DNA from: Siderastrea siderea
Taxonomy: Eukaryota > Cnidaria > Anthozoa > Scleractinia > Rhizangiidae
Direction of reading: 5' to 3'
Assembly (NCBI GenBank): GCA_964030785.1
Contig: OZ034979.1
Span: 41,051,484-41,115,483, forward strand
DNA: 64,000 nucleotides
Under the pieces are notes generated by a model. That model was not told where the DNA came from. It saw nothing but the letters and a program-made list of their open reading frames with translations, and searched no databases. Below are positions 1 through 11,877 of this stretch, piece by piece. How positions within the stretch are numbered: position 1 is the first letter of the stretch; each line of letters begins with the position of its first letter. The position numbers and the translations under genes were made by a program.

Positions 1-129
1 CAAATCGCGACCGCTGACAGTTGCGCACTCTCATGTTTCCTTATTTCTTGCTTGCTTCGCTGCTTACATTTGCGTGCTGACATGTTAATTCATCGTCTGT
101 GAACAAATTACTGGACCAGTTTCTGATGC

Positions 130-645
130 AAATGAGGGACACGAGCAAAGACAGCAACGCCTGATTTAACAAGTGGCTAAAACTCAGCGTGAACGCCGAC
201 TTGAAATTCAGCGCGAACAACGGAGGCGAAAGAGCCGACGACAAGAAGGGCACGGGTAGAAAACATCGTTTACCGCTAATAGCCTAGCGAAGACTAAAGT
301 CGTCAGCAGGACACAAACAGGAGACTGGAATATCACAGGCGAGAAATCTTAGAACATAGACAACGTAGTTTAAATTTAGAGCATTACAAAACGAGATTCC
401 CCAACAACGCGAGAATCGATACAAGGTCTTCGAAATTATATTAAACTCAGTCACACCGATTGAATAATGAGAATGAACTCAGCGGCTACAAACTCTTCGA
501 GAAAGTGTGTGCTGAAACCGATCAGGACAGGCGACACCGTCTAGAAGTGCTTCGACAAAATGATTGTGTTAGAAGCAACGAGAGGCGACAAAAAATACTC
601 GATCATCAAAATACTTTTACTAGAATAGTCCTTTCCAACGGATGG
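130..645 (+). pseudogene. decayed arginine/glutamine-rich repeat coding relic (STPR-like)
   Basis: Three stretches in different plus-strand frames (about 130-255, 330-400 and 460-645) read as charged, helical text of the form QRxxRLxxxRexxRRR, separated by stops and frameshifts. The last contains AETDQDRRHRLEVLRQND, close to the 23-residue STPR repeats that occur in invertebrate proteins and in coding parts of some transposons. Frame changes and stops between the blocks show that it is no longer a gene. It lies downstream of UGT-A on the opposite strand and may be part of a mobile element inserted there. The family assignment rests on pattern only and is tentative. Confidence 0.4.
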
Positions 646-650
646 TGACT

Positions 651-1660
651 GAACAAATCATTTTTCCAAGTATGATCAAAACCACAGATTACACAAGAGA
701 AATTAAATTATTTAAAAAAATAGGTTTCAGCTCCCCAAACAGTGCATATTTGGGTATGAGCAGTAAAAAGAATTTAAATTTAAGTCTAGGACGTTCCCGA
801 AAAAATATTTGAAAGAAATAATTCATATTGGATCAGTAAGAATTTATAGGAGTTTATGTTTTCCGTTTTGCATATTAATAAGTAAAACATAATAATATTC
901 AGATGGATCAGAAAGGACAATTTCTGTCCACAATTTAGATAGAAATGCACTTAAAAGTATTGCTCTGCTCCTAGCAATTACTACTTAATGTGTAGCGGGG
1001 ATAGGTACATACATGTATGTATTAGATGGGAAACAAAAATTACTGCTTAACATTAATTATTGATAATAATTTCACGCTACATACAGTGACCAGCATCACA
1101 GCTCTCCTCGCAATGCACAAGCAAGCAACAAGATCATGGGAGTTGAGATCTTGATCACCTTCACCATGATTTGTCTATGCGAAAGTTTACTTACTTCTGA
1201 AGGTTTCACATGCTATAATCTGCATTCACCCTTTCCGTTAATTAGCTACTCTTGCTTTCCGTACCAATTCACCCTTTAATCCCCAATGTGAACGTACAAA
1301 TTCTACTTACTGGTCTTCATACATTTCTTGTAGACCTAGTGCAGAGAACGTCTTTCTACTGACATTAACACTATTCACGTTTGGTGGTCAACTTAATTAA
1401 GGTATTGCTATTGTAGAGAGATGCTTGTCACTGGGGCTTCAAGGGTTAATGTATTATTTTATTGTGACAATTATCTAATCCAATTTTTATAGTACGTTGG
1501 GGGGAATGAATAAACATGCTACCACATCGATATGAAACTCTGTGCTTTGCTTGCCACTATTCTGTATTAGTCTCATTTCAATTTTTTCGTGGTGCACCCT
1601 TGCCCGAGCTTCGCGGGGTTCTGCGAGTCACATATTTCTAGTTATTGCAATAATGGATTA
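651..1660. other. unexplained AT-rich DNA, intron 3 or 3' flank of UGT-A
   Basis: No reading frame similar to UGT exon 4 or 5 is visible. The introns between exons 3 and 4 of the sister copies range from 248 bp (UGT-B) to 2486 bp (UGT-F), so this stretch could be an enlarged intron running off the window edge. No other structure was recognised. Confidence 0.5.
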
Positions 1661-1661
1661 C

Positions 1662-4576
1662 CTTTGAGTCTCCACACAACTCGCTGTTTTAACTTTCCAA
1701 AAGCTGTAGCTAACATGTCCACAGCTGTTGTTGGAAGGATAGAAGCCACATTTGTTCCAAAAGAAACAATGATAAAACCATGACCCCCTGAGTTGCTGAC
1801 GAACTCTTCCAAGTCAGGAGGGAGAGGTTTAGCATCTCTGACATTCAGCGGTCCGACCATGACATGGCCTGTTCAAATATATACATAGCGAATTTAAATA
1901 AAAAGCGTTAGAAGAGTCGAGTTTCAAATTAGGTTTCAACCCTTCAGGTTTCAACTACGTGACTACAGCTGTGACTAGAGAGGCTGCGGATACCAGCCAA
2001 TGCAAAATTGTAAATAAAAAGTGTGCAGGGTATATTTAGTAACTTCCTCAATGGCACACTTTTTTTCATACCTGGCAGGAGGGGTTGTGGATACTCCAGT
2101 GCAAAATCTGCTGTTATTATAACCAGTTCAGCATCACCAGCAGCTTCCACAAAGCTTCTTTCAGGTTTGATGTTGTACTTAACCTTCAGTGCATCCATTG
2201 GTCGGGCAAATGCCAAATTCATCAGGGCAAAACCACCAAGGTATGCTCCTAGATTTCGCACTCGTTCCAAAAATGTCATTTCGTCAGTAAATCCCGTGAT
2301 AAGTTGTGGAACATATGAAACAGGCATGGGTATCATGTGGAGAAGACCTACTGGCAGTATTGGGCCTGCATTTGGTGGTAATGGAAAAATCGCCACCGCT
2401 GGAATATCAAGAAACTCAGCAACCAAGACACCACAGAGTGAAACTGGGCTGTCATAAATAATCAGGTCAAAACCTTTCAGTTCCTCGAGAATGTCTTTGC
2501 TGTTTAAAACATCTTCACATAGACCAGGTATTACTCCTTTTAATTTAAAAAAGGACTGCATCAAGCTGTGTCCCTCTATCTGAGCCCGTATCATCTTATC
2601 CTCAACAAAGCCAGGTTTGTATGGCACTTGGTAGATCTTGTGCGGTACGTTCTCACTGGGTTTGATTTTTTGGGCAGATGAAACAACTAGTGCAACCTAA
2701 ACATAAAATAATCAAGGAAATATATAATGATAACAAATAAATAGTGATATTTTAGCAGTTAGCCTCAGCAACAGCGGCACAAGGATTGCAAAAATGTGAA
2801 AATTTGAGGATTGCTCCCACTACCCCCATTCCTCTAGGAAGGGATGGGAGAATGGGAAGGATGGACAGTAGTCTCAAGGCTCATGTCAACACATGACAGC
2901 GAGTGAGTGAGCATCCATTCCTACTATTTGTCCACATTAACACTTATTTGTAAAACGTGATGCATGCTAAGCGTCAAGCCTGAATTGCTAACTGTGTAAA
3001 ATGCACTAATAACCGAGTCAAATGAAGTCATTTCGACCATTTTGTGAGTGAAAGAATCCCACAACGGTCAGCATTTTAAGCAGATGCAAAGGAAACCGGA
3101 AAAACACTCAGGCCAGTTTCAAACGTCGTACTGCCTTGCCTAACTCAATTCATAAATTATAAATACATTACAGGCCCGTAGCAGGGGGAGGGGCAGGGGG
3201 GGCTGGAGCCCCCCCCAGAATTTTTGGAAGTTAAAAACATTACAATAAATGTGCCAAAAATATATCATTAAATCAAATAAATGTGCAACAATCAGTCTTG
3301 AATGCTGATGCTAAAAGTGCCTTTTACAATTTTGCAAGCTTTTAAACATCTGTTGAGTCACTAGCCATCCGGCAAGTGGGCTTCAAAGATCTACTAGCCG
3401 CCACCGCACATTTCAGTCGCCCAGGTTCCTTACCAATGTCTTTCTTCACCCATATCTCGACATATCACCTTGATCCTGTGAAGGACCTTAATACCTTTAA
3501 TAGCTATGCAACTGCTGTGTATTTGCTGCAAGCTTTAAGCCCATTGTTGTAAAACAAGTCTAAGGAACAAAACTATATTTATCTCACCAATCGAGTGACA
3601 AACGTTACGTAAACGTTTACGAGAGTTTTTGACGAAATCGACACAAACTGTGGCATTGTGAATAGTTTTAGTATCTATCTGCGTCTGTACTTTGACGGGG
3701 GGTTGGGGGGGCGGGGGGGGCTTTGACTAGGCCAATTTGCTCGGCCCCCAGTTATTTCAGCCTTGCTACGGGCCTGCATTAGAACATATTTTAAAAGTTG
3801 TCTAAACAGCCACTGCAGTTTTGGATTTATTCCTACAACCGCTGGTCTGTGTTTTGTCTTCGGGAACAGCTATTTTATTTGACTGAATTAAATTCGACGT
3901 CTGAAACCAAGGCGTGCTACAGTCGAGCCAGCTTAGCACGGCAGTAGCACGACGTTTGAAACGCGCCTCAGGCAATGAAAGGATCCACGCCTGGCGATAC
4001 AACATACGCAGATCATGTTTCATCTGAAGGTCAGATAAAAATAAAGATGCATCAACTTTAGGAACGGTTGAGTTAAAGTGAGATGCATCTTGCGGCGCGT
4101 CTGACGCAAAACAAAGACTTCAAAGAAACCTGCGCCAAATACAGTAGCAATCGACACAAAAACCACTTAAATAAAATAAGCTTAAATTTGCATACACGAC
4201 TCTCAGCAGAGTCACAACAGATAGAATGTCGCGACAATTTCTGACTTGCCCATGAATTTTGAAGGCAATTTTCAAACTTATCCTTTACAGTTTTCAATCT
4301 TTTTCTGTGTGGTCAAACAAATGTGTTATTTTAGTGTGGTAAAGCCGCAGTAAAAAGAAATTTGATCGAGGGCACTTCAGACAACAACAGCAACATATAC
4401 GTGAATAATAAAAGATAGCAAAAATTATTCACCTCGTGGCCACGTCTGGCCAATTCTTCCAGTGTGTGTCTCGTGTTGATGTACTGTGACCCTCCAAAGG
4501 TATGAAAACCAGCAATCCGGCCCGACAGAACAGAGCTAACTGCTAGTAATAGGAAAAGAAAAGAGAGCAACGCCAT
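1662..4576 (-). CDS. UGT-A: UDP-glycosyltransferase, 3'-incomplete in the window
   Basis: Three coding exons match the family model: exon 1 4433-4576, exon 2 2072-2696, exon 3 1662-1868, with GT-AG borders (phases 0 and 1) and an open donor after exon 3. Exon 1 starts with ATG in an AAAATGG context and encodes a hydrophobic signal peptide of about 18 residues, then GGSQYINTR and RGHE, the region that holds the catalytic histidine in vertebrate UGTs (here Gln31). Exon 2 holds the acceptor-binding domain with the conserved Asp in IIYDSPVS. Exon 3 carries GGHGFIIVSFGTN at the start of the nucleotide-sugar domain. Exons 4 and 5 (signature, membrane anchor) are not found between 1 and 1661, so the gene either continues left of the window or has lost its 3' end. 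Exon 2 is closest to UGT-B. Intron 1 contains a 606-bp MITE. Confidence 0.85.
3171..3776. mobile_element. MITE with terminal inverted repeats, CATTA duplication
   Basis: The ends CAGGCCCGTAGCAGG and CCTTGCTACGGGCCTG are inverted repeats, and the 5-bp direct repeat CATTA flanks them at 3166-3170 and 3777-3781. Inside are G-rich tracts near each end and no coding frame. It is a non-autonomous DNA transposon in intron 1 of UGT-A. The superfamily is not assigned: hAT-like ends would predict 8 bp, but only 5 bp match. Confidence 0.75.
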
Positions 4577-5438
4577 TTTGACTTATCGTGCGTTCGACTG
4601 TTTGCTCTACTTTTCTGAATAAATGTCACGCACTGTTACGCATCAGTTGGGTGGGGGCGGGACCAATAATGCTGTGCGCAAATCAGGTATAAAATCTTGA
4701 TCCTTCGGAAAGATGTGTGCAGCAAATTGTGTTAGCGAGAATTTCAGTTGCAACGGTTTCAAGTACCGTCTTTTACACAAGAAGAGGAACGAAAAGTCAG
4801 ACGAAAGGTGAAAAGACGAAAAACGAAAACTAATAAATTGTGTATTTTTTGCAACAACTAAAACCGTGGTGAAAGTACAACTGGTTCGAGAGAGGGCCAT
4901 TAATCAACCCGGACATTATCAGCCTATGTAATCCTGTTGATGAAGGTTTTTGTTTACTCACGATCAAAGATTTTACTCTCGAGCGCTTTATTTTGCAATA
5001 TTTACGACTGACGTAACGGTAGCCTGCAGAACAAGCGGTTAAGCGGTGTATGGCAGAAAACAAGTGGCCTAAATGGTGAATAGAAACACATATTCCATTC
5101 TTTCAGGGTTACCCACAGGATCATTTCGGTGAAATATCTGTTTGGAAGACCTTGCTCATCTCAGAAATTCTGATTTGATTGTGATAATAAAACTAGAGTT
5201 TTGTTGACAGTGTGTTGTGTTTCTAAACTTCAAGTGGAGATATGTATTCTGCTTTTGAAGAATTCAAAGAAAGATTTTTGCGACATTTTCGCAGTATTTA
5301 TGATAGTGAAGAGAGCTGTCGTTACATAAGTTTATTGAGGGCCAGGAGTAGCCCATGTTTCAAGTATAAGGATCCCGAAAGTCTGGCCCTGCACGTTTTT
5401 CCAGTCATGAGTATTGATTAAGTTTAAGTTTAGTTACT
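4577..5438. promoter_or_regulatory. 5' flank of UGT-A; no distinct promoter box
   Basis: The bases next to the UGT-A start (4577-4605) match those of UGT-B at 11878-11905. On the plus strand both read ATTTTG, then a TCGTGC(G/A)TTC core, then ACTGTTT. A similar block precedes UGT-F and occurs alone at 61878-61935. The rest of the interval shows no gene or recognisable promoter element. Confidence 0.35.
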
Positions 5439-5632
5439 TTACGCTTTGGTTAGGTTAAGGAATAGTTTAAGTTTATTTTTAAAAACGTACACCGAGGAAC
5501 TGTTTCTTATACCAGATGGCAGAGCATTCCATAACGCTGGGGCAGCCACGGAGAATGATCCTCCGCCGCAGGTCTTTAGATTAAAAGCTGGAATAGAAAA
5601 AAAGATTCTTTTTATGAAGAACGTAAAGGGTC
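5439..5632 (-). pseudogene. LINE reverse-transcriptase C-terminal fragment
   Basis: The minus-strand frame reads FNLKTCGGGSFSVAAPALWN then LPSGIRNSS and KNKLKLFLN before a stop. This is the end of the C-terminal region of many non-LTR retrotransposon ORF2 proteins, where a 'sysvAAPxLWNxLP' block is typical. Only about 60 codons remain, and the 5' side is cut by the TTAA MITE at 5637. It is a dead 5'-truncated copy, not a host gene. Confidence 0.7.
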
Positions 5633-5636
5633 TTAA

Positions 5637-6243
5637 AGGCCGGCACACACTACAAGCATTTGCAAAATTGTTGAGAAACTCCCCCGGAAAATCGGACTTT
5701 TGTGTTAAAGCCGCCTGTTGGAAAGAAATCAAAGCCTTGTTTGCTCTTCCCAACCCCCCTCCCCCTTTCAATGTTGTTCCTTGTTACTTTGATTGACATC
5801 TCGAAATCCATACAACATTGATTAGGGGGGAGGGGGGTGCAAAGGTATTCTATCTGAGTTGGTGAAACACGAGCGAAAATCGATGGAATTTCTCAAGGTT
5901 TTTGCAACTGCTTGTAGGTGACATGTTGCGGGGCCATGTAGTGGGGACATGTTGCAGCGACAGTTTTCCTCGTGTGACATCCCCGTTTTTGCGAAAAAGT
6001 TCTGTTGCGGGGACAGAATTATGACTTATGGGAATTGGGGTCATTTTGTCCCCGCTTTATGACGCACGAATTCTAACCAGCTGAATTTCCATCAACAAAA
6101 TTCTGTCCCCGCAGGAGACCTTTTTCGCAAAAACGGGGATGTCTCACGAGGAAAACTGACACTGCAACATGTCCCCGCTACGTGTCCCAGCAACATGTTC
6201 CCGCTACGTGTCCCAGCAACATGTTCCCTTGTGTGTGCCGGCC
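5637..6243. mobile_element. TTAA-flanked MITE, 607 bp
   Basis: Inverted ends GGCCGGCACACAC and GTGTGTGCCGGCC are flanked by TTAA at 5633-5636 and 6244-6247. Longer imperfect inverted segments lie inside (the CCTCGTG...ACATCCCCGTTTTTGCG block and its complement near 6110-6160). TTAA targets are used by piggyBac and Kolobok elements, so this is a non-autonomous member of one of these. A second, damaged copy of its left end starts at 32642. Confidence 0.75.
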
Positions 6244-6247
6244 TTAA

Positions 6248-6916
6248 CGGACAATATGGGATACGGAATTAGAAGATCACGCATGTATGAAGGTGCCAAA
6301 TTGTCTAGTGTCTTCATATGGAAGAATTCAGTCCGCGGCGGTAAGTTAAGAACTATGATAATTGTTGACAATGTTATTTTTGTTTAAGAGATTAGGATGT
6401 GAATGTCACTCTGTCTTCAAAGTTTGAAAGACGTTTTTCCGTTCTTCGAACTTGCCGATTTCGGCTGATCATGACTAATAAGTCAGTTAAGGACAGCTGA
6501 GTTTGAAGGAAGGACGAATGATACGGGGCATTTTTCGATAAAAAGTAGATTTTCTTCCAGTTGGAAAATGTCGTTTATCTTTGTCATCGTAAAGCACCGC
6601 TGTTACAACAAAGCCCAGCTGAAATATGAAAAGAGCTTTAGGTTGCCAAGGTGCCAAAAGTAGTATCTTAAGCATTTCCTCTATTTGGTAAAGTGACGCA
6701 AGTGAAACTGAGTTGTCCAAATACTATTGGCTGCAACTTGTATGGTGACAATTATTTTTTCAGTAAGAGCTTTGAGTTCTGCCCGTAACTGAATGCGTTA
6801 AGACTAACAATAGTCATGAACAAAGTCTTGAGCCACGTGATCTCGGTGAGTAGCAGGTCACCTCTCGCTCAGCTACGGAGCTATTATCGCCAGAAAAAGT
6901 CCCTGTTATAATACTG
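6248..6916. other. intergenic DNA, nothing recognised
   Basis: Only short frames with no familiar protein text are present. No inverted repeats or RNA-like structure were noticed. Confidence 0.4.
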
Positions 6917-7580
6917 CTGATAGCAGTTCTTGTCTGAATCAAGTGGAGGGTCATAACAAAATCTATTTTTCGTAATCGTGCAGCGGTATATGCGGACCAG
7001 CGCGTGGCACCCAAGCTAGCCAAATGTGCTAAGCCAAACGAGACCAGGGGGTACCATAGATTGTCTACCCTCCTTATAATTACTTCAAGAAAATAAGTAT
7101 TTTTAAAAGGATGTGCTGGTAGATAAACTCTAATAGGGATTTTATGGATGTGTGACTTTGTGAAAGGAAGTAATAAAGCAAGTTGAGGATGCTGATGTTG
7201 TTGCTTTTCTTTCCGTGAAACTGAAAAATCAGAACATAGCCCGTTAAGTTTGAGAAGGTAAACAAGGAAGGAAAACAAGGAAGGTAAATAAGGGGTAAAG
7301 AAAGAGGACATGTATAGCACAGAGGAACGAAATAAAAACTACACAAATAATTCTTCGCAATAAAATTTTGACAGACATAGTTGTGACGCCACCGTTTTGA
7401 ATTTTGCCGCGCCACCTGCTACGCATGGTCTTAAGGTATAAATTTGCTACGTCCGAATCAAAATTAAAGATGCAGAAACGTCGCGTTTCATTCATTTTCA
7501 TTCGACGCGACTAAAATGCGACGCATAAATAAGGCCTACGTGGCAAAGAAATGTAACAAAACGAATAATGCACGTGCAGA
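6917..7580. repeat. segmental duplication, copy 1 (3' flank of UGT-B)
   Basis: This block can be followed against 15135-16270, the 3' flank of UGT-C, for example at 6917-7015 versus 15136-15250 and at 7355-7580 versus 15981-16270 (shared AAAATTTTGACAGACA and CGACTAAAATGCGACG). The UGT-C copy is longer because TA-rich and small tandem repeats were added. The homology shows that the gene duplications carried downstream flanking DNA. Confidence 0.7.
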
Positions 7581-7854
7581 ACAATTGTATTACCCATGCC
7601 GAAAAAAAAACCTTTGCTTTCGGACGCCGTGGCTACGCTTACTTGCCGTTTTCGTTTTAGTGGCACCTTTATGTTTTCACTTATGTAAATGTGACTTTTT
7701 GTTTTTCAATGTGTTACTAAAATTAAGTGACATGGTCCCTGTACGTTACGGGTGAGTGTCTTAAGCAACTGGGCCCTGCTGGTGTGCACATTCACAGCGT
7801 GAGTGGATAAGAAGCTAAAAGCGATTGACAACTACGAATAAAATGAGACGCACC

Positions 7855-7860
7855 TTTATT
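7855..7860 (-). promoter_or_regulatory. candidate poly(A) signal of UGT-B
   Basis: AATAAA on the minus strand, about 230 bp downstream of the UGT-B stop codon. Candidate signals at a similar distance exist for UGT-D (27837-27842) and UGT-E (37785-37790), and a farther one for UGT-C (16287-16292). The hexamer is common in AT-rich DNA, so this is only a plausible site. Confidence 0.35.
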
Positions 7861-8086
7861 CAAACAGCATCACCTTTATACCTTCCAGGGTTCTGTTACT
7901 ACTTTTAAAAATGATTGTTCCGAGCGAATTGAAAACCAAATCAGCAGTAAAAATTGACATCTGCTGGCCTTCTACAGGAGGCACGCAGAAGTTGTTCCAG
8001 TTAGGTTGTTCAATCCTTGAAAATTAGGTTGTGACTGGATATATGGACCGATTCATCGTACTTACGAGCGACCTATACCTACTATT

Positions 8087-11000
8087 TTACTCCTTCTTAG
8101 TTTTGTTTTCACTCTTTTTACGGCAAAGACGACACAGGCATGTACATGTCAACATTATCACTATGACAACCAAGGAAACCACAGCAACAAGGAAAGCCAT
8201 GACATCAAGTAAGTAGTACTGATACCAAGGGATGTTAAACACTTGAGGTCTGAGATGTCGGGCTCCACCATGTCTGAGTACATACTCTATCCAGTCACAG
8301 GTTTCTTGAAGCGGAGTACGTCGACGATCCTTTAAAAGTCCAGAGATGTGCACTGCTTTTACTCTGAATCTGAAAAAGAAAGCAGTCATTGACTCAACTC
8401 TGAATGTAGGAACATCTTATTTTTGCTACATGATAACGGTAAAGCGTTTCTTTTTCATTTAAAATTAAAATCTCGACTTTCATTTTTTTCCACGTTTGTT
8501 TTTGTCATCTAGAAAACGATAGCCTTCGTCGCATACGAAATATAAACCAGCGTTATATTACGTCTGCGACGCTGGCGACAAAATGATGGCAATTCACTGT
8601 TTCTAAAAACTCCACTTTTCAGGCAGACCTGATCAAGCAGCCAGTCATTCTTTTTGCCCCCTCTTCCTATGCCTCTCCTATTCCTATTTTATTGTTCCTA
8701 ACTGCTCTCTTTTAATTCTGGCCAGATATCAAACGAATGGAAGACAGGGAGTGAATGGGACTGCACTTTCAGGAAGAATTTATTTGCAGGGTGGATGGGG
8801 GGGGGGGGAGATGGTCATGTTTTACTGATCAGTTATACAACATCATTTGTGGCCAGCATTCCTGATCGTAAAGACTTTTGAACGCCTACTGTCCCTGGTT
8901 GACATCAAAGATGAAAGACAAAAAAACACGACCGTATATTGACTATCAATACCTTGGCTCATTAATAACGAGCTCAGTTGTTTCAAACATTTGTTGAGAA
9001 TCACTGCTTTTAAAGTCCACACTTAAACCGAGCCCAAGATGTTCCACTTTCTTGGCGTTAGCATGTTGATCTCCAAACAATGGAAATGCTACTAAAGGCA
9101 CCCCATGGTATGCAGCCTCATACAGACTGTTGTGACCCACATGGGAGACAAAAGCCTTGATGTCCTTGTGAGCCAACAGATCATTCTGCGGCAACCACTC
9201 CACCACTTTGATGTTTGGACTGAGGGAAGAAGGAATGTAGCCTGCAAAGAATGACACACTCATATCAGTCTCATACCAGTTGTGTCGGGTTCAAACCCCT
9301 CCACAAAGAAAGAAAAACCTGACCCACAGCACAAAGGCAAACATGTGATCCAGACCATTGATTGTAAGGTACAGCGGTAGTCAATAATGTAATGTGTATT
9401 TAAGTATTAGCAAAAACAGACTAGTACAAGTAGAGACAGAGTGTCTGGAATTAGCCTTTGTGGTCCTTGCTTTCGTTCAACTGTATTACCTTTGAGCCTC
9501 CACACAACTCGCTGTTTTAACTTTCCAAAAGCTGTAGCTAACATGTCCACAACCGTTCTTGGAAGGAGAGAAGCCACATTTGATCCAAAAGAAACAATGA
9601 TAAAACCATGACCCCCTGAATTGCTGACAAATTTTTCCAAATCAGAAGGGAGAGGTTTAGCATCTCTGACATTCAGCGGTCCAACCATAACATGACCTGT
9701 TGAAAAAACATATGGCGAATTACAAAAAGGTGAGAATACCCGAAATTTGAACCAGGTTTCAACCCTTCAGTTTTCAAATAGAGAGGCTGCGGATACCTCA
9801 GTGCAAAATCGTAAATTAAAAAAGTGTGCTGGCTATATTTAGTAACAATTTTTCATACCTGGCAGGAGGGGTTGTGGATACTCCAGTGCAAAATCTGCTG
9901 TTATTATAACCAGTTCAGCGGCACCAACAGCCTCCACGAAGCTTCTTTCAGGTTTGATGTTGTACTTAACCTTCAGAGCATCCATTGGTCTGGCAAATGC
10001 AACATTTAGAAAGACAAGACCACCAAGGTATGCTCCTAAATTCATCACCCTTTCCAAAAATGTCATCTTGTCAGTAAGTCCAGTGAGCGGTTGTGGAACA
10101 TATGAAAGAGGCATAGGTATCATGTGGGGAAGACCTATTGGGCCTGCATTTGGTGGTAATGGTAAAATCTCCACCGCTGGAATATCAAGAAACTCAGCAA
10201 CCAAAACACCGCAAATTGAAACTGGGCTGTCATAAACAATCAGGTCAAAACCTTTCAGTTCCTCGAGAATTTCTGTACTGTTTAAAGCATGTTCACATAC
10301 AGCAGGTATTACCCCTCTTGTTTTTAAAAAGGACTGCATCACGCTGTGTCCCTCTATCTGAATACGTATCATCTCATCCTCAATAAAGCCAGGCTTGTAT
10401 GGGACTTGGTAGATCTTGTGCAGTACCTTCTCACTGGGTTTGATTTTTTGGGCTGATGAAACAACTAGTGCAACCTACACATTCAATAATCAAGGAAATA
10501 ATGATAAAAAGTTAATAATGATATTTCAGCAGGGAACCCACTTCACCAGACTTGTCTTACTCTGGGGGGTACCTCTATATAAGCAACATTTTTGTGTACA
10601 TCACTAAAGATTTTATTTTTTGAGGTGGCTTGAAATACGGCAACATGAATAAGGTGTAGACATAACAAAGAAAGAACAATACAAGGTAGTGTCGGAGTAG
10701 TGGCACAGGCCTCCCAAAAATTGGGGGTTTACTTCCCTTCCTGCTTCCCTCTAATGTGTTTAGAACATGAAGAAGGATGTACAGTAGACTCAAGTCAACA
10801 CGTGATAATGCGCATCTGTTCCTATTATTTGTCCACGTTAACACAGGGAACCCAAACGCTGTCTTTAGCTATATCATAATCATTTAATAAAAATGTTATT
10901 TATCTGTGTTCCTTGTGTCTTTATGAGTCATTTTGGAAGGGATTTGAATCAGAGCGGAGACGGTTTACCTCGCCGGTTTGAAATGTTATCTTATATTCTT

Positions 11001-11877
11001 ATAGGGTGCGTCATAGGACGCGACAATCACGTCTCAAGTTCCATTATTATTAACTATCAACTCTCGTGGGGATACAATCTCGGGTTTCAATTAACGGCCA
11101 AGAGAAGAAAAGAAAGACAAGGGGTGAAACTCTAAAGGGCTTTCGTAAAGTCTGTGACCACAGTTGAGGTGACCAGTCTCACGCGTGGAATGCGCGAGGA
11201 AACACGAGCCGACGGCCGGCAGCCTTTCACTGCAATTTTAGCCACACGCAATTTAAATATCCTTCACCAGGCATTGGCAATTTCAGTGTTGTTTACTAGT
11301 GAGTGGAATTATATATAGCTTTTTCGCGTGTTTTCCTCGGTTGCTTTCCAGAAAATAAATAAGAATGGGCCGTTACATTTTTGCTGTTTCGTTTTTCTCT
11401 TTCAAGTAGCCCTTTACAAATACTATATTTCTTCGCGTAGATCGAAACAAACTTACAGGAGCAGGGTAAGAAGGCCTTCGCAAATACTGTATTTCTAAAT
11501 GTAGATCAAAACCAACATACACGAGCGGTAAATTTGTCTCGCGCAAAAACCAGATATTCAGCGTGGTGTGTTCTGATTTCTATTTCCGACTCAACCGGCT
11601 GTCAAAGAAACAAAAGAATCTGTCACGAGAACAAAATGTTTTTTTCAGTGTGGAAAATCCGGAGTAAAAGAAATGGGCACTTCAGATTTCAGCAGGCAAC
11701 ATATACATGAATAAGGCTAGCAAAAATATTCACCTCGTGGCCACGTCTGGCCAATTCTTCCAGCGTATGTCTCGTGTTGATGTACTGTGACCCTCCAAAG
11801 GTATGAAAACCAGCAATCCGGGCCGACAGAGCAGAGCTAACTGCCAGTAACAGCAAAAGAAAAGAGAGCAACGCCAT
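8087..11877 (-). CDS. UGT-B: UDP-glycosyltransferase (complete, 5 exons)
   Basis: Exons: 11734-11877, 9859-10474, 9490-9696, 8953-9241, 8087-8369; joined length 1539 bp, 512 residues. Layout: signal peptide 1-18; GGSQYINTR with Gln31 at the usual catalytic-His position; acceptor domain to about 253 with Asp130 in VYDSPVS; GGHGFIIVSFGSN in exon 3; WLPQNDLLAHKDIKAFVSHV then GHNSLYEAAYHGVP and FGDQ (UDP-sugar site) in exon 4; ETCDWIEYVLRHGG, a membrane helix after WYQYYLLD, and a KTKKE end (KxKxx ER-retrieval type) in exon 5. The expected role is sugar transfer from a UDP-sugar to a small lipophilic acceptor in the ER lumen; donor and acceptor cannot be read from sequence. The Met at 11877 fits the family; an in-frame ATG five codons upstream (11892) is an alternative start. 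Confidence 0.93.

Noticed and set aside
2023..2457. Plus-strand frames over UGT exon 2 (also at 9954, 19747, 30601, 43910, 51544)
   Set aside because: They recur opposite every exon 2 because the minus-strand coding sequence is conserved; no independent protein features.
9270..9310. GGGTTCAAACCCC as a tRNA B box
   Set aside because: Palindromic sequence without A box or T-arm context; it lies in UGT-B intron 3.
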